The notes below the pieces were generated by a model. The model saw only the letters and a list, made by a program, of their open reading frames with translations, was not told where the DNA came from and did no database searches. This document shows, in pieces, positions 30,869 through 38,893 of a stretch of DNA of 39,803 bases; position 1 is the first letter of the stretch, and each line of letters opens with the position of its first letter. The position numbers and the translations under genes are program-made. The stretch covers positions 1 to 39,803 of IMG/VR virus record IMGVR_UViG_3300010332_000004. One strand, 5' to 3'. This DNA is from a virus.

Positions 30869-32234
30869 AGCCAAACTCCTTAGCTTTATCGAGAAAGACA
30901 TTCAAATAGCTTGCAAACTCTCTGCCTTGAACATAGATGTTCTGCATATCGAATGATTCCGCTCGCTTAATTGCATCAGAAATGGCTGCGGATAGCGAAT
31001 TTCCAGCTGAAACGGCCACTGCAACCACGGGATCACCCGGCACATACCAATCTTCTTCCAAACGAACTGCCTTTCGATACGCAATCCACTCCGGTTCAGC
31101 TGAGTGGTGAATTATCCTCCACGAATCTGTATCGTCAGTATAGACGCCTATCTGCACTGAATACCTGCCTTTTAATCGTGGAGCCTCAATTTCTCCTCTT
31201 GCAAGACTCAAGAGCATTGAATCAAAGTTCTCAATGACCTTGGGATAGGCATAGGAGCAAATGTAAGGAAAGCGAGGAGTTACATCTGTGACACGCAATA
31301 CGCCATCATAGAAGCCTTCTAAACAGAAGAGGCCGTAATATCCATTCCTTGCAAGCCAAGGTTCGAATTTTTCCAACGTAGTGAACCAAACACTGTCCTC
31401 GATTTTATTGAATTTCGTGGCATTTCCACAGCCTTTCATCTCAATTGTGTCGGCAACTATTGGCAGGAACTCCCTTCCATTGAAGAATGCATCAACACCA
31501 ACCTCAATGCCCTTCAATTCCTCCTCTAAGACGAACTCAAGTTCGCTACCGAAGACGGGAAAACCGCCTTTTGATAGTAGAGTTCTAGCCTCCTCAGGAT
31601 CATCTGTCCCAAATGTTTCGATATCTCCACGCATTCTGTTGATTTTCACATACAATTTACGCTTTGCTTGGGCTATAGCTTTAATGACTTCTTCGACTCC
31701 TTTGATAACTTTGCCGTCTGGAACATTTATATCCAAGCGTTTCATAACCTTTCTGGCGTAAACACGATCAAGCTCTAAGCGTTCTGACTTACCATCAGCT
31801 CCGATGACATAATAATCCTTTGATCTCAGCCAGTCTGCCAAGTGCCCAAAACCGGAATCAGTGAAGATTACATACTCTGCTCCAAGTTCAAGGCCTTCAC
31901 CCCAATCCCAAATTTTCTGAATTTCCTCAAAGCCGTAACCACTCACCTCATCTCTTAGACGTGGATAAGGCTGTCCATGAACTATGGCATAATAGACGAG
32001 ATGACCTGCTGCACCAAGAGCAAGGGCAAGTTCCAAAGCAAGATTCGTATCAACTACTAACACTGTCTCTTGAGCAGGAGAAGGATCAGTTGCTTTGTAG
32101 TAATAGCAGCCATCTTTCTTGAAAATATGCTTGTCCTTTAGGACAGAGCCATCTACAATCTTTGCTTTCTTCCATGCAGATTCATTGAGCAAGTAAAGCG
32201 AATTATCTTTAAGACTCCTAACTTTCAGCTGCAT
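30858..32234 (-). CDS. ATP-grasp enzyme, PurD-like
   Basis: This 458-residue protein has an N-terminal Rossmann-like segment ('ETVLVVDTNLALELALALGAAGHLVYYAI'), then a pre-ATP-grasp/PurD-like region ('ADGKSERLELDRVYARKVMKRLDINVPDG'). The ATP-grasp core follows: 'KLYVKINRMRGDIETFGTDD', 'VLEEELKGIEVGVDAFFNG' and 'NGYYGLFCLEGFYDGVLRVTDVTPRFPYICSYAYP' with metal-binding acidic residues. ATP-grasp enzymes join a carboxylate to an amine or thiol through an acyl phosphate. No purine-synthesis gene is nearby, so glycinamide-ribotide synthesis is unlikely; ligation of an amino acid, peptide or nucleotide-linked amine is more probable. The start overlaps the ligase stop by 10 nt. Confidence 0.72.
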   Translation of the reverse strand: MQLKVRSLKDNSLYLLNESAWKKAKIVDGSVLKDKHIFKKDGCYYYKATDPSPAQETVLVVDTNLALELALALGAAGHLVYYAIVHGQPYPRLRDEVSGYGFEEIQKIWDWGEGLELGAEYVIFTDSGFGHLADWLRSKDYYVIGADGKSERLELDRVYARKVMKRLDINVPDGKVIKGVEEVIKAIAQAKRKLYVKINRMRGDIETFGTDDPEEARTLLSKGGFPVFGSELEFVLEEELKGIEVGVDAFFNGREFLPIVADTIEMKGCGNATKFNKIEDSVWFTTLEKFEPWLARNGYYGLFCLEGFYDGVLRVTDVTPRFPYICSYAYPKVIENFDSMLLSLARGEIEAPRLKGRYSVQIGVYTDDTDSWRIIHHSAEPEWIAYRKAVRLEEDWYVPGDPVVAVAVSAGNSLSAAISDAIKRAESFDMQNIYVQGREFASYLNVFLDKAKEFGYAF

Positions 32235-34981
32235 AGAACGTCTTCCACTACGAAGACATCATCATTAAGAACCAGCAAATCACCTTTCTTTGGTGTTGCC
32301 TTTTCTATTTCGAGCCTCTCTCTCAAATGACGGAGCTCTTCAATTGGCATTCTAACCGGCTCCATGGATGCGAGCTTATCTATTGTTTCGATCGAATCCG
32401 TGACGTGCTTCTCTGGAATTGGCTCGAGCACTCTGCCAATGTAGAAACTGTAGCGAGGATACCTCGGATCTTCTGGATTATCGTACTTTAAGACCTCTTC
32501 GGCTGCTATACGAATGATGTCGCCTATCTCAATAGGTGTTTCTTCTTTATGATTGTCTGATTTGCCCATGTAAGCAACGAAATAAACGTCATCTCGATCA
32601 AGGTACTCAGCACATTCTTTGCCTTCCGCTATCACTTCCTTGCCCTTCATACAGTAGACTTTGCCATACCAATCCTTTGTACCGACTTCCAGATATGCTC
32701 TTGCAAAGTCCTTTGGAATATCGTAGCCTAAACGATAGTTATAGACGTCTTTGGTTCCCTTTACAAGTTTCTTGCCAATGACTCTTAGATCCAGCTCGTG
32801 GTAGAATTTCACTTTCATCCAGCCTTTATTCTGGCCTTCTTCGTATGGCCAATCTAACCTCTTAAGCATTACTCCTTCAGCACAGAATTTCGGCCTGCCA
32901 TTCTTGGCTTCTCTAATGATTTCAGCAGCCCTCATTATGCATTTGATATCAGAGCCTTTGCAGATATAACCATCGGCTTTCTTATCAAACGTGGTTGCAA
33001 CACGCTCAATCCAGATGTGATCTGTTTCTTTCAAACGGGAAAGATATTCAAGACGCTCGTGAAGTGGCTGATCTCTGATATCAAGACCCTCAAAGAACAT
33101 AACATCGAAGACCGCAATGACTGCAAACGGTTCCAATTCCTCGCCAGATAGCTTTGAATTGATAAGAGCATTCGCAACCGTTCTGTGAAACATCTCTTTC
33201 TTCTCGGGATTATACGCCAAGAATTCTGCATCAAGTATTGTGTTATTCGGAAAGCTTTCTTCCATTTCTCGAATTATTCCCGGAATACGCTTTGTGACAT
33301 TTGGATCTTTCTCTTTGACGTCCTCAGGATTAACAAATGCAAAGCCTTTGCCTCTAATCTTTCCGACAGTTAGCCTTAAGCCATCCCATTTACAATCCAC
33401 CAAGAGGTTAACTTGATCCCAACCAATTGCTTTCAATTCCTCTTCAAGCTCTTGGAAATATCCTCTGTAGTAAGGCTTGGTGTTTGAATACCAACCGGGC
33501 TTGAGCTTTGCCTTCTCTTCCTCTTCACTCTTCGTCTTAATTATCTCCTTTCGCTTTTCATCCCATTCCTTTGCTTCTTCGAGAGTGCTTGGAGGTTTAC
33601 TCTTCATGTATTTTTCTGCCTCTTTATAGCATTGCCAAAATGATGATTCCTTGGCTTTCTTCGGATCTTTACCGGTGTAAGCTTTGTAAAGATCTTCGTC
33701 AAACGGTGGAATTAACGGGAAGTAGACGGAACGAAGCGTATCAACGATCTTAGCGAAATAGCGATAAACATCATCGAGAGTCCATTCACCCCATCTCTCT
33801 CCTCTCTTCAATCGTGGATACGCCGAATTCCCGAGATAGCGAAGATCCGCAATTAATTGCCTCCATCTTTCCTCTGGATGAGCAAGATCATAATCGATGC
33901 CTTCAGAACGGAACTCCTCAAGATGAAGCTTCTCAATAGTGCAATACTGCTCAATATCTTTAACGAACGTCTGAATGCCCTGTGGAAGATTGACGGCTAT
34001 CTTTTCCTCAAAGGGCTTAAACGCTAGGACTTCGTAGCAATATAGTGGAAAGCTCCAATGCCACTTTTCAACTTCGTCTGGAGTTACCAAATGATATGGT
34101 GCAAGCAGTAAGAATTCACGCCAAGAGCGAATTATCTCCGGTTCGCCGACAACAATGATTCCGTAGGCGTAGTCATTGTCGCAAAGAACAAATTGTTTAT
34201 GAGCGATATCGAATTTTCTGCTCTTGAGGATCATTGTCTTCTCGCCGGCTGCAATCAGCTCAGCATGAGGCTTCACGAGATACATACCGTCCATTTTCTC
34301 GATGATTGCCTTTGCTGTTATCTCAACTTCACTTCCATCGGTTAAAATTTCGCCACCCCAAGGCTTAAGCTCTTCAAGGATCTTTTTCTTATGCCTCATG
34401 AGTGAAGTGCGATAGTTAGTGAGATAAATTTTTCTCGGATTAAGCTCTTTGGCAAGCTCTATAAGATCTTTGAAGGTTGCCTTATGATCATCAGGCTTTG
34501 GAGTTTCATACTCACCAACACCGATCACCCAAGCACATCCGTTCATTAAGAGCTTTTCTCTCTTACCAAGGCGTATGAATTCTGGGATGACTACTAAACC
34601 TTTCTTGCCAGTTCCGAATTTGAATGCAACCGCAGGTTTGCCAACCATTTCGGGAATGCTTATGAGCTTGATCGGAAGGCCGTCGATTTTAATTGGCTTT
34701 TCGGGTGCCTTCCACTTCGCATCAGGAACGAGCGTTTTCATTATGGACACAACTGCTCTCGTTGAAACTACCGGAACATCTGGATATTTCTTGATATAGT
34801 GCTTGAGATATCTCCAATGATCCGCATCCGGTGAAGAGAGCAGGATCAAATCAACTGGCTCAGTGTATTTCACAGCTGGATCTATCCAAACTTTCTTGCC
34901 TTTGTGTTCAATGATGAGAGAAAAATGCTTCTTGCCCTTTAAGCCCCAAGACGCCCAAGATCCAAGGCTGATTATCTTCAT
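32225..34981 (-). CDS. Metallo-beta-lactamase fold / ASCH-like / ATP-dependent DNA ligase fusion
   Basis: This 918-residue protein has an N-terminal metallo-beta-lactamase fold (about 1-215) whose metal motif is degenerate: 'LLSSPDADHW' at 47-56 keeps Asp-His but lacks the two histidines of HxHxDH. Residues about 228-345 resemble an ASCH/PUA-like nucleic-acid-binding domain ('MYLVKPHAELIAAGEKTMILKSR', 'GIIVVGEPEII', 'LPQGIQTFV'). Residues about 500-800 are an ATP-dependent ligase: motif I 'DCKWDGLRL' (Lys531), motif III 'LDAEF' (583-587), IIIa 'FDVMFFEG' (625-632), IV 'AEGVMLK' (701-707) and V 'WMKVKF' (721-726), then an OB-like end. All catalytic ligase motifs are present, so sealing of nicks is expected. 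It is ATGA-coupled to the HIT-like gene. Confidence 0.85.
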   Translation of the reverse strand: MKIISLGSWASWGLKGKKHFSLIIEHKGKKVWIDPAVKYTEPVDLILLSSPDADHWRYLKHYIKKYPDVPVVSTRAVVSIMKTLVPDAKWKAPEKPIKIDGLPIKLISIPEMVGKPAVAFKFGTGKKGLVVIPEFIRLGKREKLLMNGCAWVIGVGEYETPKPDDHKATFKDLIELAKELNPRKIYLTNYRTSLMRHKKKILEELKPWGGEILTDGSEVEITAKAIIEKMDGMYLVKPHAELIAAGEKTMILKSRKFDIAHKQFVLCDNDYAYGIIVVGEPEIIRSWREFLLLAPYHLVTPDEVEKWHWSFPLYCYEVLAFKPFEEKIAVNLPQGIQTFVKDIEQYCTIEKLHLEEFRSEGIDYDLAHPEERWRQLIADLRYLGNSAYPRLKRGERWGEWTLDDVYRYFAKIVDTLRSVYFPLIPPFDEDLYKAYTGKDPKKAKESSFWQCYKEAEKYMKSKPPSTLEEAKEWDEKRKEIIKTKSEEEEKAKLKPGWYSNTKPYYRGYFQELEEELKAIGWDQVNLLVDCKWDGLRLTVGKIRGKGFAFVNPEDVKEKDPNVTKRIPGIIREMEESFPNNTILDAEFLAYNPEKKEMFHRTVANALINSKLSGEELEPFAVIAVFDVMFFEGLDIRDQPLHERLEYLSRLKETDHIWIERVATTFDKKADGYICKGSDIKCIMRAAEIIREAKNGRPKFCAEGVMLKRLDWPYEEGQNKGWMKVKFYHELDLRVIGKKLVKGTKDVYNYRLGYDIPKDFARAYLEVGTKDWYGKVYCMKGKEVIAEGKECAEYLDRDDVYFVAYMGKSDNHKEETPIEIGDIIRIAAEEVLKYDNPEDPRYPRYSFYIGRVLEPIPEKHVTDSIETIDKLASMEPVRMPIEELRHLRERLEIEKATPKKGDLLVLNDDVFVVEDVLCS

Positions 34982-35334
34982 TTCTTCAGCCTCAGATCCG
35001 GTAAAGTCCGTGGATCACGAGCCATACATTCAACGTAAGCGTGGAAATGATCTGGAATGTAAGAACGATCTATACGAAGGAAGATGCCTTGGCCAAATAA
35101 CTTTCTCGCATGATAAAGCATGTGGCCCCAGCGAGTCTTATCAACCGCTGGAATATGCTCTGATGCTACCACAACAGGCCTATGCCTCTTTGGGCAATCG
35201 ATGATAATCAAAGAACGATCGCCAATCAGATCCGGCTCTGGATAATAAAGCTTGGTGATTGGAAATTTTTTCTTTATGATCTCGCAGAATGGGCAATCGT
35301 CTACTAAGATTGGCCTATCGTAAATATCAGTCAT
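34978..35334 (-). CDS. HIT-like nucleotide-binding protein
   Basis: The ATG at 35334 gives MTDIYDRPILVDDCPFCEII (118 residues); a GTG at 35355 would add seven. The Cys pair 'CPFC' (14, 17), 'HRPVVVASEHIP' (51-62) and 'DHFHAYVE' (His96, His98) follow the HIT order, though the third His of HxHxH is Tyr100. HIT proteins hydrolyse or transfer nucleoside monophosphates; aprataxin, a HIT enzyme, removes AMP left on DNA by failed ligation. The next gene is a DNA ligase, coupled by ATGA, which makes an aprataxin-like role attractive but unproven. It overlaps the protease gene by 8 nt. Confidence 0.6.
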   Translation of the reverse strand: MTDIYDRPILVDDCPFCEIIKKKFPITKLYYPEPDLIGDRSLIIIDCPKRHRPVVVASEHIPAVDKTRWGHMLYHARKLFGQGIFLRIDRSYIPDHFHAYVECMARDPRTLPDLRLKK

Positions 35335-35815
35335 CTTTGATTTTCGCCTCCTCACACGCAGGCTCAGTTACAACCGCACAGCCAATGAATTCGATTTCCT
35401 CAACCTCAAACGCCTTCTCTTTATAGTTGTAGCTATCGATTGTTGCAACTTCAGCGGAAAGTGAATTCACTAAGCCGTTGTCGATGAGATTAATGACGTC
35501 TCTGCCCGCTGAAGTGTATGGAAAGATGTAAAGATCAGCTTTGACAGCGTTGTCTTCCCATCTCGGATTCTCAACGTAGCCTATACGATGGAGAACCGAA
35601 TGGGAATGATCCACATTGAGATAGTTGGATGACCAATTCGTAGCGTATTTCCTTAATACATCAGCCCTCCAGATGACCCAATCCTTCGTGACACGGTCAG
35701 CGTATCTGCCGGGTGTTAGAATCGTAGCTCCTCTGTAAATCTTTGCTGCAGTGCTCTTAGACTTAACTGCTGCATCAAATCTGAATGGAATATCAATCCA
35801 TCTCTTCTTCATCAT
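35327..35815 (-). CDS. Prohead protease-like protein (XkdF/S78-like)
   Basis: The ATG at 35815 is 6 nt after GGTGG; another ATG at 35821 lies directly on that site. The product (about 162 residues) contains 'YRGATILTPGRYADRVTKDW', 'NYLNVDHSHSVLHRIGYVENPRWEDNAVKADLYIFPYTSAGRDVINLIDNGLVNSLSAEV' and 'EFIGCAVVTEPAC', the His/Ser order of phage capsid-maturation proteases (His in VDHSHS, Ser in NSLSAEV). It follows the portal directly, the classical position. A second protease-like domain exists in the 27921-29513 protein. Confidence 0.75.
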   Translation of the reverse strand: MMKKRWIDIPFRFDAAVKSKSTAAKIYRGATILTPGRYADRVTKDWVIWRADVLRKYATNWSSNYLNVDHSHSVLHRIGYVENPRWEDNAVKADLYIFPYTSAGRDVINLIDNGLVNSLSAEVATIDSYNYKEKAFEVEEIEFIGCAVVTEPACEEAKIKDD

Positions 35816-37052
35816 CTTCATCCACCTTTACGCTTTTGAGTTTGGCTTCCGCTTCAGCTATCTCTTCTTCAGATAATGGTGGGAAGCCAAACATCCTCCT
35901 AACCTCGTTGATTGTAAATGGCTTGACTTCGCCTCTGTAAGCACGAAGCAAACTTCCAAGCCACTTTGCCTTCATCGCCTCATCCTCGTCCGTTACGCTT
36001 CTGAAGATCACTCTAGGTTCCTCATTTTCAAAGCCTTCACCAACTAAGAACGGTTTGAAGATTTCCCTCTCCAGGAATCTTGAGAGCTTGAGTTGGAATG
36101 ATTTAATCATCCTCTCATACATCAACGCCTTTACTCTTGCTGTTGCTTCCGTTGAGCCTCTGCCAAGACCGAGGGCTTCCTCGGGGCAAAGCAAACCGAC
36201 AACAAGCTGAGATTGGAAGTAGTTGAAATAATCCTCGACGCCTTTGATTCCTTTCTCGTCGATTGTGTCGATCTTAATGAGCCATGGAACAATGATTTCA
36301 TTCTTCTCGGAGATATTCCTCAACTCACGCTTAATTTCCTCAAAGACGCTATCGGGAATATTCTCCGTAACGCCTTCTGAGCCTACTGAAACAATATACT
36401 TCGGAGTTCCGTGTCTGATGATAGCGTTTGCAATCGCTTTATCAGTTCTGACTTTACGCTTTAACGTGTCGATATTTGGTTGAATCAGCGAGACACCGTA
36501 TGGGCTATCGGGCTGAGGAAAGAATCTGAAGTGAGCAATGTACTTCGGATCGATCAATTCAGACGGTTGGCCGTTGATGATCTGACGGTAGCCTTGAATT
36601 CTTCCATATTCGTCGTATTCGATTGTCATAGTGATTGGATTCACAACCTTGATGTTAAGAAGTTTTGTCTCGGACTTATTGTAGATTCGCTCGAGGAAGG
36701 CATCGCCAAAGACGAGACAGTAAATGGTGGCATCCAAAAGCTTGCTGTCAAGATCGGTTCTGCGTCTGAATTCTTCAATAGCCTGATGGGCTTCAGGTGA
36801 AATGCCGTAGACCTCAAAGCCTGACATCACTGTGTTCCACGCTGTATAATTGATTGCTGCAAAGATCGTGTTTTCCTGAGTGTAGTATTTCCAAAGATTG
36901 CGGAGATTCGTTGGAGTCCTTTCCCAAGCTGTGAAAGAGAATGAAAGATCAACAGACGTAGATTTGATCAAAGTCCTTGGTCTGCCTTCCTCGTCTGTGA
37001 AGAATCTCCTCCTTCTGAAGAGGTTTGCTAAGCTACGGAGATTAAACCTCAT
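35793..37052 (-). CDS. Portal protein
   Basis: This 419-residue protein shows the portal pattern: 'TPTNLRNLWKYYTQENTIFAAINYTAWNTVMSGFEV' at the front, 'LLDATIYCLVFGDAFLERIYN', 'PKYIAHFRFFPQPDSPYGVSLIQPNIDTLKRK' in the clip/wing region, and 'EEALGLGRGSTEATARVKALMYERMIKSFQLKLSRFLEREIFKPFL' as stem and crown helices. It forms the dodecameric DNA channel at one capsid vertex. It is ATGA-coupled to the Alba gene and ends with an acidic tail (DEDDEEEMD). Confidence 0.95.
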   Translation of the reverse strand: MRFNLRSLANLFRRRRFFTDEEGRPRTLIKSTSVDLSFSFTAWERTPTNLRNLWKYYTQENTIFAAINYTAWNTVMSGFEVYGISPEAHQAIEEFRRRTDLDSKLLDATIYCLVFGDAFLERIYNKSETKLLNIKVVNPITMTIEYDEYGRIQGYRQIINGQPSELIDPKYIAHFRFFPQPDSPYGVSLIQPNIDTLKRKVRTDKAIANAIIRHGTPKYIVSVGSEGVTENIPDSVFEEIKRELRNISEKNEIIVPWLIKIDTIDEKGIKGVEDYFNYFQSQLVVGLLCPEEALGLGRGSTEATARVKALMYERMIKSFQLKLSRFLEREIFKPFLVGEGFENEEPRVIFRSVTDEDEAMKAKWLGSLLRAYRGEVKPFTINEVRRMFGFPPLSEEEIAEAEAKLKSVKVDEDDEEEMD

Positions 37053-37294
37053 GCTGTCTCTTTAATCTCGATTTCAATAACACTCACTTGCCTGTTATCA
37101 AACGAAACAGAATCGAGCTTCACATTCACTTCGGGCTTCTTTAAATATCTCTTCACTATCTCTTCGATATCAACAGCCTTCTTGATGAAACGACCTCTTG
37201 CTGCAATTTTCACATACTTATCACGTTGGATCGCAGTAAGACATGCAGTGATATACCTGCTCAATTCCTTATCGCCTATCAAGACTGTATTCAT
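37049..37294 (-). CDS. alba: Alba-family DNA/RNA-binding protein
   Basis: The ATG at 37294 lies 8 nt after GGAGG and is preferred over GTG/ATG codons at 37303 and 37300 that fall inside the binding site. The 81-residue product matches Alba along its length: 'VLIGDKELSRYITACLTAIQRDKYVKIAARGRFIKKAVDIEEIVKRYL' then 'VNVKLDSVSFDNRQVSVIEIEIKET'. Alba dimers coat archaeal DNA or RNA. Encoding it between terminase and portal suggests a role in packaging, in compacting the viral genome, or in protecting ends. It strongly supports an archaeal host. Confidence 0.88.
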   Translation of the reverse strand: MNTVLIGDKELSRYITACLTAIQRDKYVKIAARGRFIKKAVDIEEIVKRYLKKPEVNVKLDSVSFDNRQVSVIEIEIKETA

Positions 37295-37299
37295 CTGCA

Positions 37300-38679
37300 T
37301 CACCTCCCTTCAATTTTTTCGACTTTAAGCAGTTTGTTAATGGAGAGGACCTTCATGGCTTCGTTCCAATCAAACTTTTGTGAATGAGATGCCTCGAGTG
37401 CAAAGGCAAGTGCATCAATGCAGTCGTCGTTCTTTCCTCTCGGGAAGGCTAACAGCTCGTCAATCAAATCAACCTGATCTTCCTTCAAGAAGATACGACC
37501 AGTCTCAAACAACACAGAAAGTCTCTCAACACGGGATGCTTTATCGCCAGTAAACTTTAATGGCACTATCGGAAGGGTTGTGGTCCTTCTCAGCTCATCA
37601 GTAATAAGCTTTTGCATTGCGTTGGCTTCAATTCCAATCTTTGACGGTTGCCATTTCGCATACATTTCCTTGATGAGATCGAACTGACGGAATAATGTTG
37701 CCTTCGTTCTGAGAAGATCAAGAACGTAAACATCACCGTTATCTGCTATTCCAATTACGCAGATCACGAAATAGTCACTCGTTTGGGATGCTGCTGCCAT
37801 ATCAACGCCCATGTAACGTCTTAGATTCTGTGGAGCTTCATCGTAATATCGGATCCAATCCCATTTGATCACTGCATCTTCAGGACTGATGAACTCATTT
37901 TGATACTGCATAGCGAATCTTGCTCTTCCGATCTGGTTACGAATTGAAACGAGCGTTTCATACGGAAAACGTTCCGGCCATAAAACGATCTTCTTCTCCT
38001 CGTCGATGATTGCTCTGTAAACCTTCGATTTAAACATTGGCTTTTGCATCAGCCATGCGTGGATGTCAGCCTGATGCCAACGAGTTCCGATGTCAATAAT
38101 TTGACCGTCAGGCAGAAGCATTGGCAAGAGAATTTGGCTGTACCATTCCTCAAGCTGTCTTCTGCGATGCTCAGTTCGGGAGTTTTGATAATCCGTGATA
38201 TCATCGAGAACGATTAAATCGTAGTGACCTGAGATCATTTTCGAGTCGACACCAAGCACTTCAAGCGTTGGCTCTTTGTGGGCAATGCCTGATTGACCTG
38301 CTCTCTTCACTCTGATTTGATTCCTGCTCCATTCACCAGTTCCTCTCTGCTCACCAAACAAATCAATCAGCTTCTCATTGTGCTCAAGATGATACTGAAT
38401 GAAAGTCATCATCTCGTTGGCTTTGTTCTGATTGATCGTTACGATGAGGATTCTGATGTCAGGATCACGAACAATTCGCCAAATGATGTAGCCACCAACG
38501 ATAGTTGTCTTGCCAAATCCACGAGGTGCAAGCAGGACACAGAAACGGTTCTTCTCAAAGAATCTCAACCACTCCTCGTGAAACCATTTAACCTCTAATC
38601 CGAGAATGTCTCTGCAGAATGCAACCGGATCATTCGCATAGTAAAGCAGTTTAAGAGCTTCCTTCGCCTTCGTCTTCAT
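37300..38679 (-). CDS. terL: Terminase large subunit
   Basis: The ATG at 38679 follows GGTGA by 8 nt; an ATG at 38697 would add six residues. This ~459-residue packaging motor has Walker A 'LLAPRGFGKTT' and 'RILIVTINQNKA' in the ATPase half, Walker B 'HYDLIVLDDIT', coupling motif 'IIDIGTRWHQ', and the nuclease half with 'YMGVDMAAASQTSDYFVICVIGI' and 'GKNDDCIDALAFALE' acidic metal sites. It cuts concatemers and pumps DNA into the prohead. It overlaps the holin-like gene and ends inside the Alba ribosome binding site. Confidence 0.96.
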   Translation of the reverse strand: MKTKAKEALKLLYYANDPVAFCRDILGLEVKWFHEEWLRFFEKNRFCVLLAPRGFGKTTIVGGYIIWRIVRDPDIRILIVTINQNKANEMMTFIQYHLEHNEKLIDLFGEQRGTGEWSRNQIRVKRAGQSGIAHKEPTLEVLGVDSKMISGHYDLIVLDDITDYQNSRTEHRRRQLEEWYSQILLPMLLPDGQIIDIGTRWHQADIHAWLMQKPMFKSKVYRAIIDEEKKIVLWPERFPYETLVSIRNQIGRARFAMQYQNEFISPEDAVIKWDWIRYYDEAPQNLRRYMGVDMAAASQTSDYFVICVIGIADNGDVYVLDLLRTKATLFRQFDLIKEMYAKWQPSKIGIEANAMQKLITDELRRTTTLPIVPLKFTGDKASRVERLSVLFETGRIFLKEDQVDLIDELLAFPRGKNDDCIDALAFALEASHSQKFDWNEAMKVLSINKLLKVEKIEGR

Positions 38680-38893
38680 CGCTGTCTTCACCGTCATTTC
38701 TATGCTTTAAGTAGTTCTGCAATGCCCTCAAGAACGCAATTATACATCCAGTCCAGATTGCATACTCAGGTGGAAACTCAGTAACCTCAAGAAAATCGAT
38801 CGTATAAGCTATTGCAGCAGTCGCAAGAGCAAAGCCAAGGCCCTCTAAGAACTTACGAAGAGTGATCTTCCAATCAAATCCTCCCTCACTCAT
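38651..38893 (-). CDS. Holin-like two-helix membrane protein
   Basis: This 80-residue protein has two membrane segments ('LEGLGFALATAAIAYTIDFLEV' and 'YAIWTGCIIAFLRALQNYLKH') and an acidic C-terminus (DGEDSDEDEGEGSS). This is typical of small phage holins that open the membrane at the end of infection. It lies between terS and terL, overlapping both neighbours, and so would be expressed with packaging genes. Lysis function is inferred from topology only. Confidence 0.65.
   Translation of the reverse strand: MSEGGFDWKITLRKFLEGLGFALATAAIAYTIDFLEVTEFPPEYAIWTGCIIAFLRALQNYLKHRNDGEDSDEDEGEGSS

Noticed and set aside
30858-32234. Calling the ATP-grasp enzyme PurD (purine synthesis)
   Set aside because: The fold match is real, but no other purine gene is present and the context is head assembly, so only 'PurD-like ATP-grasp' is supported.
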